Source: Sphingomonas kyeonggiensis (GTDB lineage: Bacteria; Pseudomonadota; Alphaproteobacteria; Sphingomonadales; Sphingomonadaceae). From it: DNA of 64,000 bases. Positions 26,326-34,506 of the stretch are shown one piece after another. The position numbers and the translations under genes are program-made. Numbering within the stretch: position 1 is the stretch's first letter; each line of letters opens with the position of its first letter. The notes below the pieces were generated by a model. The model did not search any database, was not told where the DNA came from, and worked only from the letters and a program-made list of their open reading frames with translations. The DNA lies in assembly GCF_014204495.1 (NCBI RefSeq), contig NZ_JACHLN010000002.1, positions 1,178,001-1,242,000 on the forward strand, read 5' to 3'.

Positions 26326-27171
26326 TCAGAAACGCAGCGCGCGCAGCGTCTGGAAGCTGGTGGTGATGTCGGGCAGATAGGGCGCCGGCGCCTGATCATT
26401 CTCGACATAGAAATGCTGCACGCCCGCACTACCCTTCCGCTTGAAGAGCCCGGCGAAATCGATCGTCCCCTGTCCCACTGCGGTCATGCTGCGATCGGCA
26501 CGCATGTCCTTCACATGATAGGCGTAGAGCCGCTTCGACAGGCGATCGATCAGCGCGCCGGGATCCTCGCCGGCATGCGCCGCCCAGTAGAGGTCGAGCT
26601 CGACCTTCACGAGCGCCGGATCGGTCTCCTTGAGGAAGCGCTCGTACAGGCTGACCCCGCCCGGCTTGATGGTGAACTCGAAATCATGGTTGTGATAGGC
26701 GAAGCCGAGCCCGGCCTTCTTCAAGTCCTTGGCGAAACGGTTGAAGTTCGGCAGCGCCGCGTTCCAGCCCTGCTCGGTGCGGTGCTCGTTGGTCATATAA
26801 GGCAGCACTACCGTGCCGGCGCCGAGCGTCTTCGCCATCGTCACCGACTTGTCGAACTGGCCGAGCAGCGCGTCATAGCCGATGTGCAGCGAGGGCGACT
26901 TGAGGCCGAGCCGGTCCATCGTCTTGCGCAGCAGCGCATGATCCATGGCGTCATAGCCGCCACCGCCGAACTCGACCTCGCGATAGCCGATCCGGGCGAC
27001 CTGCTCGAGCGTACCGACCGGGTCCTTCTGGAAGATGTCGCGGACCGTGTAGAGCTGGAGGCCGATCGCCTTCAGTTGCGCGGCGGATGCCGGTGCGATC
27101 GCGAAGTCGGCAAGCGAAAGCGCTGCGACACCGCCCGCGCCGGCGAGCAGATTCCTACGGCTGATCATCAT
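26326..27171 (-). CDS. Periplasmic sugar isomerase/epimerase-like TIM barrel, Tat-exported
   Basis: A 281-residue AP2-endonuclease/xylose-isomerase-type TIM barrel. The N-terminus MMISRRNLLAGAGG is a Tat signal, cleaved near APASA. Typical family blocks are IGLQLYTVRD, YREVEFGGGG, FAYHNHDFEF and VKVELDLYWA, with Glu, His and Asp residues that would bind one metal ion. Exported members of this group occur beside DUF1080 proteins, and some hydrate 3-keto-2-hydroxyglucal in the keto-glycoside pathway of Bacteroides; that role is inferred here. The ATG overlaps the stop of the dehydrogenase small subunit (ATGA) and the gene lies 22 bases upstream of the GMC subunit. Confidence 0.82.
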   Translation of the reverse strand: MMISRRNLLAGAGGVAALSLADFAIAPASAAQLKAIGLQLYTVRDIFQKDPVGTLEQVARIGYREVEFGGGGYDAMDHALLRKTMDRLGLKSPSLHIGYDALLGQFDKSVTMAKTLGAGTVVLPYMTNEHRTEQGWNAALPNFNRFAKDLKKAGLGFAYHNHDFEFTIKPGGVSLYERFLKETDPALVKVELDLYWAAHAGEDPGALIDRLSKRLYAYHVKDMRADRSMTAVGQGTIDFAGLFKRKGSAGVQHFYVENDQAPAPYLPDITTSFQTLRALRF

Positions 27172-27737
27172 GCGGAATACACCTTGTTGACCTGAGAATA
27201 GGGAAACTGGCCGTTATACTCGCCCGGCACCGGCAAATATTCGCGCTCCTGCGTGATGCCGACTTCGGACGTGTAGTAGCCGGCGATGACGAGCTGCCGG
27301 AACGCTTCGAAGAACACGCCGCCGGAAGGCAGCTGGCCGTTCATCGCGAGGGTGAGCAGCGCGTCCTGCTGCTCCGCCGTCGCCTGCGCGCCGGCAACCT
27401 TGTAGTCCTGCTGGCTGCGCGCCTCGATCGCGTCGAGCCCGGCGAGGATCGGCACCCGGTCGGTCGGCCGCGCCCAGTCCGCCAGCATCTTCTCGATAAA
27501 CGCCGGAACCCCGGCGGCGATCGCGCCCGGCGTATCCGTGGTCGGCAGGATGCGCTCGCTGAGCGCGGTCATCAGCGCGCGCTGCGCGGGCGTGAACACC
27601 GCCACGCTCGGCGGCCCCTCGCTGATCACCGGGATGTTCGAAGCCTTGCCCGCACCGGCGGCGCGGGCGAGCGGCGCGAAGGCCGCCGCGCCGAACATGG
27701 CGACGACCCCGGCAAGCGCGGTTCTCCGGTCGATCAC
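27168..27737 (-). CDS. Gluconate 2-dehydrogenase subunit 3-like small subunit with Tat signal
   Basis: A 189-residue protein starting at a GTG that overlaps the stop of the DUF1080 gene (GTGA). It begins IDRRTALAGVVAMFGAAAF, a Tat signal, and contains VFTPAQRALMTALSERILPTTDTPGA, the signature of the gluconate 2-dehydrogenase subunit 3 family. In FAD glucose dehydrogenase and LacABC-type glycoside 3-dehydrogenases the equivalent gamma/LacC subunit binds the GMC subunit and carries it through the Tat system. It is separated from its catalytic partner only by the isomerase-like gene. The C-terminus (EYNGQFPYSQVNKVYSA) is typical of this family. Confidence 0.87.
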   Translation of the reverse strand: MIDRRTALAGVVAMFGAAAFAPLARAAGAGKASNIPVISEGPPSVAVFTPAQRALMTALSERILPTTDTPGAIAAGVPAFIEKMLADWARPTDRVPILAGLDAIEARSQQDYKVAGAQATAEQQDALLTLAMNGQLPSGGVFFEAFRQLVIAGYYTSEVGITQEREYLPVPGEYNGQFPYSQVNKVYSA

Positions 27738-28555
27738 TTCGCGCCTCCCGGCAGGTCCTGCGCGATCGCCGCCTCGGGCAGCGGGCGCACCCAGATATTG
27801 CGGTAGGAGACCGGCGAGCCGTGATCCTGCAGCTGCAGCGGCGCCGCGTCGCCATGCGCCTGGTAGCTGGCGACCTTGCGCCAGATCGTGGTGCCGAGCA
27901 GCGCCTGGTGGTTCTGCACCACCACGCCGTTCAGGAGCGCGGTGACATAGGCCGGGCGCACCAGCTTGCCGTCCGCCGCGAAGCGCGGCCGCTCGAAGAT
28001 GATGTCGTAGCTCTGCCACTCGCCGGGCTTGCGCGCGGCATTCACCAGCGGCGGCTTCCAGCCATAGACCGCACCGACCGTGCCGTCGGCATAGGTCGGG
28101 TTCTGATAGCCATCGAGGATCTGCACCTCGTAGCGCTGCATGAACCAGACGCCGCTGTTGCCGCGATCCTGCGAATTGCCCTTGGGCGGATTGGGCGAGC
28201 GGAACTCGAGATGGAGCTGGACGTCGCCGAAGCTCTGCTTCGAGACGAGGTTGCTCTCCTTCGCGCCGTCCGCGCGCGCCGGCACCGTCATCACGCCACC
28301 CGCGACCTGCCAGGGCGCCGTCTCGGCCTGCCAGGCATCGGGCGCCAGCACGATCGCGTCGGAAGGCGCGCCGCCCGGCGCCGCCGCCGGCGTGGTCACC
28401 GTCGGCGCGGGCCGGTCGGCGTCATGGACGAGCCACTTGCCGTCCGGCAGTTGCGGCGTGTCCTTGAAGCCGGGCTTTTCCTGCGCGAAGGCGAATGCGC
28501 CCGTGATCGCGATCAAGCCGGCGGCAACGCATCCCGCCATGCGCATGCGCGTCAT
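27734..28555 (-). CDS. DUF1080 protein (3-keto-disaccharide hydrolase / 3-keto-glucoside lyase family), exported
   Basis: A 273-residue protein with a Sec signal (MTRMRMAGCVAAGLIAITGAFAFA) and a concanavalin-like beta-sandwich. The central family block is GNSGVWFMQRYEVQILDGY near residue 140, with further conserved WKPPLVNA and SYRNIWVRPL near the end. DUF1080 is annotated as 3-keto-disaccharide hydrolase; characterised members cleave glycosides that have been oxidised at C3, by elimination rather than by ordinary hydrolysis. The start overlaps the previous stop by four bases, as does its own stop with the next start, so it is made in step with the dehydrogenase subunits. It would act in the periplasm on the product of the GMC dehydrogenase. 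Confidence 0.87.
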   Translation of the reverse strand: MTRMRMAGCVAAGLIAITGAFAFAQEKPGFKDTPQLPDGKWLVHDADRPAPTVTTPAAAPGGAPSDAIVLAPDAWQAETAPWQVAGGVMTVPARADGAKESNLVSKQSFGDVQLHLEFRSPNPPKGNSQDRGNSGVWFMQRYEVQILDGYQNPTYADGTVGAVYGWKPPLVNAARKPGEWQSYDIIFERPRFAADGKLVRPAYVTALLNGVVVQNHQALLGTTIWRKVASYQAHGDAAPLQLQDHGSPVSYRNIWVRPLPEAAIAQDLPGGAK

Positions 28556-29490
28556 AGTCCCTCTCCCTGTGTATCGATCCTGCGATAGGCCGCGATCAAC
28601 CGGTCCTCGCCGGCCCGGCCCTTCACCGAATTGCCATGTTCCATGCCGATCACGCCGTCATAGCGCCGCGCGCGGAGCCACCGGACGATCGAGGCATAGT
28701 TGATCTCGCCCGACCCCGGCTCGTTGCGGCCCGGATTGTCGCCGAACTGCAGATAGCCGATCTCGCTCCAGCACATCTCCAGCGCCGGGATCAGGTTCCC
28801 CGACTGAATCTGCTCGTGATAGAGATCCGCCAGGATCTTCACTGCCGGGCTGTTCACCCCCCGCGCCACCGCAAAGCCTTGCGCGATCGTCTGCATGTAG
28901 ACGCCCGGATGGTTGGTCCGGGTGTTCAGCGGCTCCATCACCATCGCGATCCCGTGCGGCGCGACGATGTCGCCGGCCTTGCGCATCACGTCGATCACCC
29001 GCGCGGTCTGGATGTCGAGCGGCACCTTCTGATCGAGGAAGCCAGTGACCACCGTCATGCGCGTGGCGTTGAGCCGCTTGGCGACGTCGATCGAAGTGCG
29101 GATGTCCGCCAGGAACGCTTCGCGCTCGGCATCGTCATTGCCGCCGAGCAGCGGACGCGACTGCGCCCATTTCGGCATGCTGGCGACGAAGACGCCCATC
29201 TTCATGCCGCGCTGGGCAAAGGCCCTGGCCATCTTCTCCTGCTCGGCCACCGGCCGGCTGCGCGCCTCATTGTCCTCCCACGCCCTGAAGCCCTGGTCGG
29301 CGGCATAGGCGATCTGCTCGAACAGGCCGCCACGGCTGGCGAAGCTGCCCTCGTGCGGCGCATAGCCGAGCGAGAAATAGGCGGCGTTCGAGCCCTGGCC
29401 GCCCGCGCTTCCGCCCATCGCCATCGCCGAGGATGCAGCGCCCGCGGCCCCTGCCGCGAGCACCGTCCTGCGGGTGACCGCGCCGGTCAC
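28552..29490 (-). CDS. Hydroxypyruvate-isomerase-like TIM barrel, Tat-exported
   Basis: A 312-residue sugar isomerase/epimerase-like TIM barrel. It starts at a GTG overlapping the cytochrome stop (GTGA). TRRTVLAAGAAGAASS is a Tat signal. The family blocks VVTGFLDQK, MVMEPLNTRTNHPGVYM and ILADLYHEQ are those of the hydroxypyruvate isomerase branch, with Glu, Asp and His as metal ligands. It is the second exported TIM barrel in this operon and differs strongly from the one at 26326, so the two probably catalyse different steps (for example hydration versus epimerisation of a keto sugar; inference). No phosphorylated sugar is expected in the periplasm, so the usual family name is misleading. Confidence 0.8.
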   Translation of the reverse strand: MTGAVTRRTVLAAGAAGAASSAMAMGGSAGGQGSNAAYFSLGYAPHEGSFASRGGLFEQIAYAADQGFRAWEDNEARSRPVAEQEKMARAFAQRGMKMGVFVASMPKWAQSRPLLGGNDDAEREAFLADIRTSIDVAKRLNATRMTVVTGFLDQKVPLDIQTARVIDVMRKAGDIVAPHGIAMVMEPLNTRTNHPGVYMQTIAQGFAVARGVNSPAVKILADLYHEQIQSGNLIPALEMCWSEIGYLQFGDNPGRNEPGSGEINYASIVRWLRARRYDGVIGMEHGNSVKGRAGEDRLIAAYRRIDTQGEGL

Positions 29491-29879
29491 TTGCCGCTTC
29501 CCGCCTTGAGATAGGCGATGATCGCGGCGCGCTTGGCCGGATCGGGCATGCCGATCGGCATCCGCGATCCGGGGACCTTCTTGCCCGGCCCGGCGAGATA
29601 CTCGTTGAGCGTCGCCTCATCCCAGCGCAGCTTCGAGGCCTTCATCGCCGGCGAATAGTTGAAACCCGGCGTGGTGCCGGCGGTCCGGCCGACCACCCCA
29701 TAGAGATTGGGGCCGACACCATTCTTGCCGCCCTTCTCCACGGTATGGCAGGCGCGGCAGGCATTGAATGCCGGCGGCGGCGCGGTGGGGGCCGCGGTCT
29801 GCGCGACAGTGGGTACGCTGACGAAGAACTGGGCCGCCCCAGCGGCACTCAACGCTCCCAGGCACACGAGAAGCTTCAT
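29487..29879 (-). CDS. Periplasmic class I cytochrome c
   Basis: A 130-residue protein with a Sec signal ([19 protein letters not shown]). The haem is attached at CRACH (Cys41, Cys44, His45) and the axial Met is in SRMPIGM (Met107 or Met111), the standard class I layout with GVGPNLYGVVGR after the haem site. It would accept electrons from the iron-sulfur GMC dehydrogenase and pass them to the respiratory chain, as LacB-type or other cytochromes do for related enzymes. Its start overlaps the Gfo/Idh stop and its stop overlaps the next start, both by four bases. Confidence 0.9.
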   Translation of the reverse strand: MKLLVCLGALSAAGAAQFFVSVPTVAQTAAPTAPPPAFNACRACHTVEKGGKNGVGPNLYGVVGRTAGTTPGFNYSPAMKASKLRWDEATLNEYLAGPGKKVPGSRMPIGMPDPAKRAAIIAYLKAGSGK

Positions 29880-31024
29880 TCTTTCTCTCCCGGATCAACC
29901 ATTGTCCATTTCGCGTCCGACGCCGCATTGGCGACGACGGCCTCGATGAAACGCATTGTTCGAAGTCCATCGGCGACGCCGGGAAACCAGCGGTCGCCAC
30001 CGCCGCGGATCGCCGCGGCAAAGGCGCGATAGAGGTTGGCAAAGGCTTCGACATAACCCTCGGGATGGCCCGACGGCGTGCGCAGCAGCGCCGCCGTGCT
30101 GTCCTGCAGGCCCGGCCCGCCGGCGCGCACAATCTCGGCCGGGCGGTCGAGCCAGCGCAGGGTCAGCGTGTTCGGCTCCATCTGCGCCCATTCCAGCCCG
30201 CCCTGCTCGCCATGGATGCGCAGCTTGAGCCCATTCTCCTCGCCCGCCGCGACCTGGCTCGCCTTGAGCACGCCGCGCGCACCGCCGGCGAAGCGCAGCA
30301 GCGCGCTGACATCGTCGTCGAGCCGGCGGCCCGGCACATGGATGGCGAGATCGGCGGACACCGAGTCCACCCGCAGCCCCGAGACATGCTCGGCAAGCTG
30401 AAAGGCATGGGTACCGATATCGCCCAGGCACCCGCCAAGCCCGGCGCGCGCCGGATCGGTGCGCCATTCCGCCTGCTTGTTGCCCTGCTCGTCGATCGGC
30501 CGGCTGAGCCAGCCCTGGAGATACTCGACCTGGACCAGCCGGATCGCGCCAAGGTCGCCGCGCGCGATCCGCGCCCGCGCCTCCTCGACCAGCGGATAGC
30601 CGCTATAGGTGAAGGCGAGCGCGAAATGGCGCCCGCTGGCCTTGGCCGCCGCGCCGATCGCCTCCGCCTCCGCGACACTCATCGCCATCGGCTTCTCGCA
30701 GAAGACGTGGAAGCCCGCCTCCAGCGCCGCGATCGCCATCGGGGCATGGAGATGGTTGGGCGTCACGACGGCAACCGCGTCGATCCGCTCGCCCTCGGGC
30801 AGCGCCCGCTCGCCCGCAAGCATCGCATCGAACGAGGCGTAGACGCGCTGCGGCGCCAGGCCGAGGGCATCGCCGGTCCGCTGGTTGCGCCCCGCATCGG
30901 TGCTGAACGCCCCCGCGACGAGCCGCCAGTCGCCGTCGAGCGCCGCCGCCATGCGGTGGACCGCGCCGATAAAGGCACCCTCCCCGCCGCCAACCATGCC
31001 GAGCCGAAGCGCGTGTCGAACCAT
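29876..31024 (-). CDS. Gfo/Idh/MocA-family NAD(P)-dependent oxidoreductase
   Basis: A 382-residue cytoplasmic enzyme. The Rossmann motif is [17 protein letters not shown]; the EKP motif (CEKP, Glu110-Pro112) and the catalytic [11 protein letters not shown] (Asp202, His206) are intact. Members oxidise or reduce sugars and inositols, and several act at C3 of glycosides or reduce 3-keto sugars back. There is no signal peptide, so it acts after uptake. In this operon it may reduce imported 3-keto-glucose to glucose (inference). Its stop overlaps the start of the cytochrome gene; it lies 34 bases downstream of the cytoplasmic TIM-barrel gene. Confidence 0.87.
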   Translation of the reverse strand: MVRHALRLGMVGGGEGAFIGAVHRMAAALDGDWRLVAGAFSTDAGRNQRTGDALGLAPQRVYASFDAMLAGERALPEGERIDAVAVVTPNHLHAPMAIAALEAGFHVFCEKPMAMSVAEAEAIGAAAKASGRHFALAFTYSGYPLVEEARARIARGDLGAIRLVQVEYLQGWLSRPIDEQGNKQAEWRTDPARAGLGGCLGDIGTHAFQLAEHVSGLRVDSVSADLAIHVPGRRLDDDVSALLRFAGGARGVLKASQVAAGEENGLKLRIHGEQGGLEWAQMEPNTLTLRWLDRPAEIVRAGGPGLQDSTAALLRTPSGHPEGYVEAFANLYRAFAAAIRGGGDRWFPGVADGLRTMRFIEAVVANAASDAKWTMVDPGEKE

Positions 31025-31058
31025 GGAACGCCTATTCCCTCAACCGACGAGTTCGAGT

Positions 31059-32123
31059 TCAGTCCCGCTGCGGCGAAAGCCCCAGCAGCGCACGGATCGC
31101 CGCCCGATCGACTCCGCTCGCGGCGAAGTCGTCAAAGGGCCGGTCGGTCACGTGGATGATGTGATCGCGGATGAACGGGGCGCCTTCGCGCGCACCGTCC
31201 TCGGATCGCTTGAGCGCGCATTCCCATTCGAGCACCGCCCAGCCGCGATAGCCATATTGCGCCAGCTTGCTGAAGATGCCGACGAAATCGACCTGGCCAT
31301 CGCCCAGCGAGCGGAAGCGGCCGGCGCGGTTCACCCAGCTCTCATAGCCGCCATAGACGCCGGTCCGCCCGGTCGGGTTGAACTCGGCATCCTTGACGTG
31401 GAAGCACGAGATCCGGTCGTGATAGCGATCGATGAAATCGAGATAGTCGAGCTGCTGCAGCACATAGTGCGACGGATCGAACAGGATGCGCGCGCGGGGA
31501 TGATTGCCGACCGCCTCCAGGAACCGCTCCCAGGTCGCGCCGTCATGGATGTCCTCGCCGGGATGGATCTCATAGGCGCAATCGACGCCGGCTTCCTCGA
31601 ACACGTCGAGGATCGGGGTCCAGCGCCGGCCGAGCTCGGCGAAGGCTTCCTCGACCAGCCCCGCCGGCCGCTGCGGCCAGGGATAGACATAGGGCCAGGC
31701 GAGCGCGCCGGAAAAGGTCGCATGCGCGTTCAGCCCGAGATTGGCGCTCGCCCTGGCGGCAAGCTTGACCTGGTCGACCGCCCAGGCCTGTCGCTCGGCC
31801 GGCTTGCCGTGCAGCGCGGCCGGCGCGAAGCCGTCGAACAGCTGGTCATAGGCCGGATGCACCGCGACGAGCTGGCCCTGCAGATGCGTCGAGAGTTCGG
31901 TCGGTTCGACGCCGAACTTGGCAAGCCTGCCGCGCAGGTCGTCGCAATAGGCCTTGCTCTCGGCGGCGAGCTTCAGGTCGATCAGCCGCGGGTCGCAGGG
32001 GATCTGGACGCCGACATAGCCGAGCGCGCCGGCCCATTCCGCCAGGCCGTCGAGCGTGTCGAACGGCGCGCTGTCGCCCAGGAACTGGGCCAGGAAGATT
32101 GCGGGACCCTTCATCGCTTTCAT
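31059..32123 (-). CDS. Cytoplasmic sugar isomerase/epimerase-like TIM barrel
   Basis: A 354-residue xylose-isomerase-like TIM barrel without a signal peptide. The start is the ATG overlapping the MFS stop (ATGA at 32120-32123). Conserved blocks are VGVQIPCDPRL, ELSTHLQGQL, CAYEIHPGEDIHDG, RILFDPSHYVLQ and SCFHVKDAEF, with the Glu, His and Asp metal ligands in the expected places. It is the third member of this superfamily in the operon and the only cytoplasmic one, so it probably processes the sugar after the MFS carrier imports it. The reaction is unknown; a 3-keto sugar isomerase or epimerase is plausible. Confidence 0.83.
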   Translation of the reverse strand: MKAMKGPAIFLAQFLGDSAPFDTLDGLAEWAGALGYVGVQIPCDPRLIDLKLAAESKAYCDDLRGRLAKFGVEPTELSTHLQGQLVAVHPAYDQLFDGFAPAALHGKPAERQAWAVDQVKLAARASANLGLNAHATFSGALAWPYVYPWPQRPAGLVEEAFAELGRRWTPILDVFEEAGVDCAYEIHPGEDIHDGATWERFLEAVGNHPRARILFDPSHYVLQQLDYLDFIDRYHDRISCFHVKDAEFNPTGRTGVYGGYESWVNRAGRFRSLGDGQVDFVGIFSKLAQYGYRGWAVLEWECALKRSEDGAREGAPFIRDHIIHVTDRPFDDFAASGVDRAAIRALLGLSPQRD

Positions 32124-33373
32124 GCCGCGGCCTCCGTCCGGCTGTCGTCGCGGAAGAAGAGCTGGAACAGCACCGCGATGACCGCGGCGGCGATCGCCGG
32201 ATACCACCACATCTGGTGCCAGTCGGCGATGGTCGAAGCCTCGGGCAACTGAGCATAGAGCAGTCCGCCGATCTGCGAGCCGAGCAGCATGCCGACGCCG
32301 TAGGTGAACAGGGTCAGCATGCCCTGCGCCTGCGCGTTGACGCCCTTGGGCGAGGCGATGGTGCCGGTGTAGATCGCGCCGGCGACGAAGAAGAAGTCAT
32401 AGCACACGCCGTGCAGCGCCACGCCGAGATAGATCGCCCAGAGCGAATTGCCGCCGTCACCGATCGCGAACAGCGCATAGCGCAGCGCCCAGGCGATCAT
32501 GCCGACGAGCAGCAGCGGCTTCACGCCGAAGCGGCGGTACAGCCAGGGCATGGAGAACATGAACACCAGCTCGGACATCTGCCCGATCGCCATGGTGCCG
32601 CCGACATTCTCGATCCCCGCCACGCCGAGATAGGCCGAAGCATAGGCATAATACATCGCCAGCGGGACCGAGATCAGCGTCGCCGCCAGGATGAAGATCA
32701 GATAGGAACGCTGCCGCATCAGGCCGAACGCCTCGACGCACAGCACCTGGCGGACCAGACTCTCGTCGCGCGGCGCATCGGGCGCCACGTTGGGGAGCGT
32801 CAGGCTGTACAGGCCGAGCGCGATCGAGACGATCGCGGCGACGCGGAAGATCTCGGGGCTGGCCGACAGGCCGACCCAGCCGATGATCAGGCCCGCGACG
32901 ATCCAGCCGAGCGTGCCGAAGGCGCGGACGAAGGGGAAGCGGTCCGCCCGCTCGCCGAAGCTCTTCAGCGCGATCGTGTTCGCAAGGCCGACCGTCGGCA
33001 TGTAGAGGATCATGTAGCCGAGCAGCACCCAGACGAAGGTGGTGCCGTTCTCCGGCGTCACCAGCGCGGGCATAACCAGCAGGATCGCGCCGCCGACCAG
33101 GTGCAGGATCACCATCAGCGCCCTGGGGCTCAGATAGCGGGTCGCCGCCATGCCGAGCAGGAAGGAACCGGCGATCGAGGCGATCGGGCCGACCGAGAAG
33201 GCGTTGGCGATGAGGCTGCCGATGCCGACGGTCTGCATGACCAGGCCAAGCGTGACGTTCCACGCTCCCCAGACGAAAAACTGCATGAACATGAGCGCGC
33301 TGAGACGCCCCATGAGCAGCCCCGATACCGGGCGCTGCGATGCCGCAAGCGCGTCATTGCCCAAAGTGGCCAC
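32120..33373 (-). CDS. MFS transporter of the nucleoside:H+ symporter-like family
   Basis: A 417-residue, 12-helix inner-membrane carrier starting at GTG after GAGAGGGGC. The blocks LMFMQFFVWGAWNVTLG at the N-terminus and HGVCYDFFFVAGAIYTG in the C-half are characteristic of the NupG-like group. In bacteria that degrade plant glycans, members of this group often sit beside Gfo/Idh and DUF1080 genes and probably carry unusual sugars instead of nucleosides. It is the first gene of the keto-glycoside operon and would import the periplasmic product. Two LacI-type operators lie 72-120 bases upstream. Confidence 0.86.
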   Translation of the reverse strand: MATLGNDALAASQRPVSGLLMGRLSALMFMQFFVWGAWNVTLGLVMQTVGIGSLIANAFSVGPIASIAGSFLLGMAATRYLSPRALMVILHLVGGAILLVMPALVTPENGTTFVWVLLGYMILYMPTVGLANTIALKSFGERADRFPFVRAFGTLGWIVAGLIIGWVGLSASPEIFRVAAIVSIALGLYSLTLPNVAPDAPRDESLVRQVLCVEAFGLMRQRSYLIFILAATLISVPLAMYYAYASAYLGVAGIENVGGTMAIGQMSELVFMFSMPWLYRRFGVKPLLLVGMIAWALRYALFAIGDGGNSLWAIYLGVALHGVCYDFFFVAGAIYTGTIASPKGVNAQAQGMLTLFTYGVGMLLGSQIGGLLYAQLPEASTIADWHQMWWYPAIAAAVIAVLFQLFFRDDSRTEAAA

Positions 33374-33444
33374 GAAGCCCCTCTCCCATTTTTTGCTGCA
33401 GTTTTCCTGCTTGTCGGGACTCAGGCTACGCAGGTCAAAAGCCG

Positions 33445-33460
33445 ATGTAAAGGATTACAT
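33445..33460. promoter_or_regulatory. LacI-type operator ATGTAA-AGGA-TTACAT
   Basis: A perfect 6-bp inverted repeat with a 4-base centre in the 119-bp region between the MFS operon and the lacI-type gene. A second copy of the same half-sites is centred 30 bp away (33476-33489), about three helical turns, so both could be bound on the same face. LacI-family proteins bind even-spaced palindromes of this kind. Confidence 0.8.
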
Positions 33461-33475
33461 TACTCGACATGTCGC

Positions 33476-33489
33476 TGTAACGAGTTACA
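33476..33489. promoter_or_regulatory. LacI-type operator TGTAA-CGAG-TTACA next to regulator start
   Basis: A perfect 5-bp inverted repeat, ending three bases before the ATG of the LacI-family gene. It shares the half-site TGTAA with the operator at 33445-33460. Its place over the regulator's translation start implies autorepression. Confidence 0.8.
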
Positions 33490-33492
33490 TCA

Positions 33493-34497
33493 ATGTCAAT
33501 GCCGACCATCATCCAGGTCGCCGCGATGGCGGGCGTCTCCACGGCCACCGTGTCGCGCGTCCTGAGCCACCCGGACCGCGTCGCCGAGCCGACCCGCCTG
33601 CGCGTGCTCGAGGTGGTCGAGTCGCTCGGCTACAAGCCGAACGTCGCCGCCCGGACGCTGCGCACGCTCCGCGCCGCCAAGATCCTCGTCACCGTCCCCG
33701 ACATCTCCAACCCCTTCTTCGCCAGCGTGATCCGCGGCGCGGAGGAAGCGGCGCGCGACGCCGGCTATGCGGTCGTCGTCGGCGACACGCGGCACGATCC
33801 GTCGATCGAGGATCAATATGCCGCCATGCTCTCCAGCCGAGAGGTCGACGGACTGATCTTCCTCGGGCACCGCCTGCCGGACAATCTGCGCCCGCTGATG
33901 TCGAAGCAGGGCGCTCACGCGCCCGTGGTCAATGGCTGCGAGTACAGCCCCGATATCGGCGTGCCGAGCGTGCATATCGACAATGCCGCCGCCGGCTGCG
34001 ACGCGCTCGAGCATCTCATCGCGCTCGGGCATCGCGACATCGGCGTCATCACCGGTCCGCATGTCAGCCCGATCAGCCGCGATCGCCTCGCCGGCGCGAT
34101 GCAGGCGGCCGAACGCCATGGCCTTGCCGACCGGCTGCGGATCCATGTCGGCGACTATTCCGCCCAGTCCGCCGCCGACCATGTGCCGGACCTGATCGCG
34201 CAGGGCGTGACCGGGCTGTTCTGCTTCAGCGACGAAATGGCGATGGGGGCGATCAGCGCGATCCGCCAGGCCGGCCGCATCTGCCCCGACGACATTTCGG
34301 TCGTCGGCTTCGACGATCTGCCGCTCGCCCGCTTCTTCCAGCCCGGCCTCACCACCATCGCCCAGCCCAAGGGGCATATCGGGCAGCAGGCGGTCGAGCT
34401 GCTCGTCGACATATTGCGCGGCGACGACAGTCCGGTGAGCCAGATCACCCTCCCCCACGAACTCGTCATCCGGTCCAGCACGAAGCGGCTCGGCTAG
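33493..34497 (+). CDS. LacI-family transcriptional repressor of the keto-glycoside operon
   Basis: A 334-residue LacI-type regulator. The helix-turn-helix is at residues about 4-25 (TIIQVAAMAGVSTATVSRVL), followed by the hinge (YKPNVAARTLRT) and a periplasmic-binding-protein-like sugar domain with ISNPFFASVIRGAEEAA, DGLIFLGHRL and SVVGFDDLPLARFFQPGLTT. It is divergent from the MFS/TIM-barrel/GMC operon. Two matching palindromes sit in the shared promoter region, one three bases from its own start. It most likely represses both directions until an inducing sugar binds. It ends nine bases from the convergent EamA transporter gene. Confidence 0.93.
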   Translation: MSMPTIIQVAAMAGVSTATVSRVLSHPDRVAEPTRLRVLEVVESLGYKPNVAARTLRTLRAAKILVTVPDISNPFFASVIRGAEEAARDAGYAVVVGDTRHDPSIEDQYAAMLSSREVDGLIFLGHRLPDNLRPLMSKQGAHAPVVNGCEYSPDIGVPSVHIDNAAAGCDALEHLIALGHRDIGVITGPHVSPISRDRLAGAMQAAERHGLADRLRIHVGDYSAQSAADHVPDLIAQGVTGLFCFSDEMAMGAISAIRQAGRICPDDISVVGFDDLPLARFFQPGLTTIAQPKGHIGQQAVELLVDILRGDDSPVSQITLPHELVIRSSTKRLG

Positions 34498-34506
34498 CGG
34501 CGCGGA

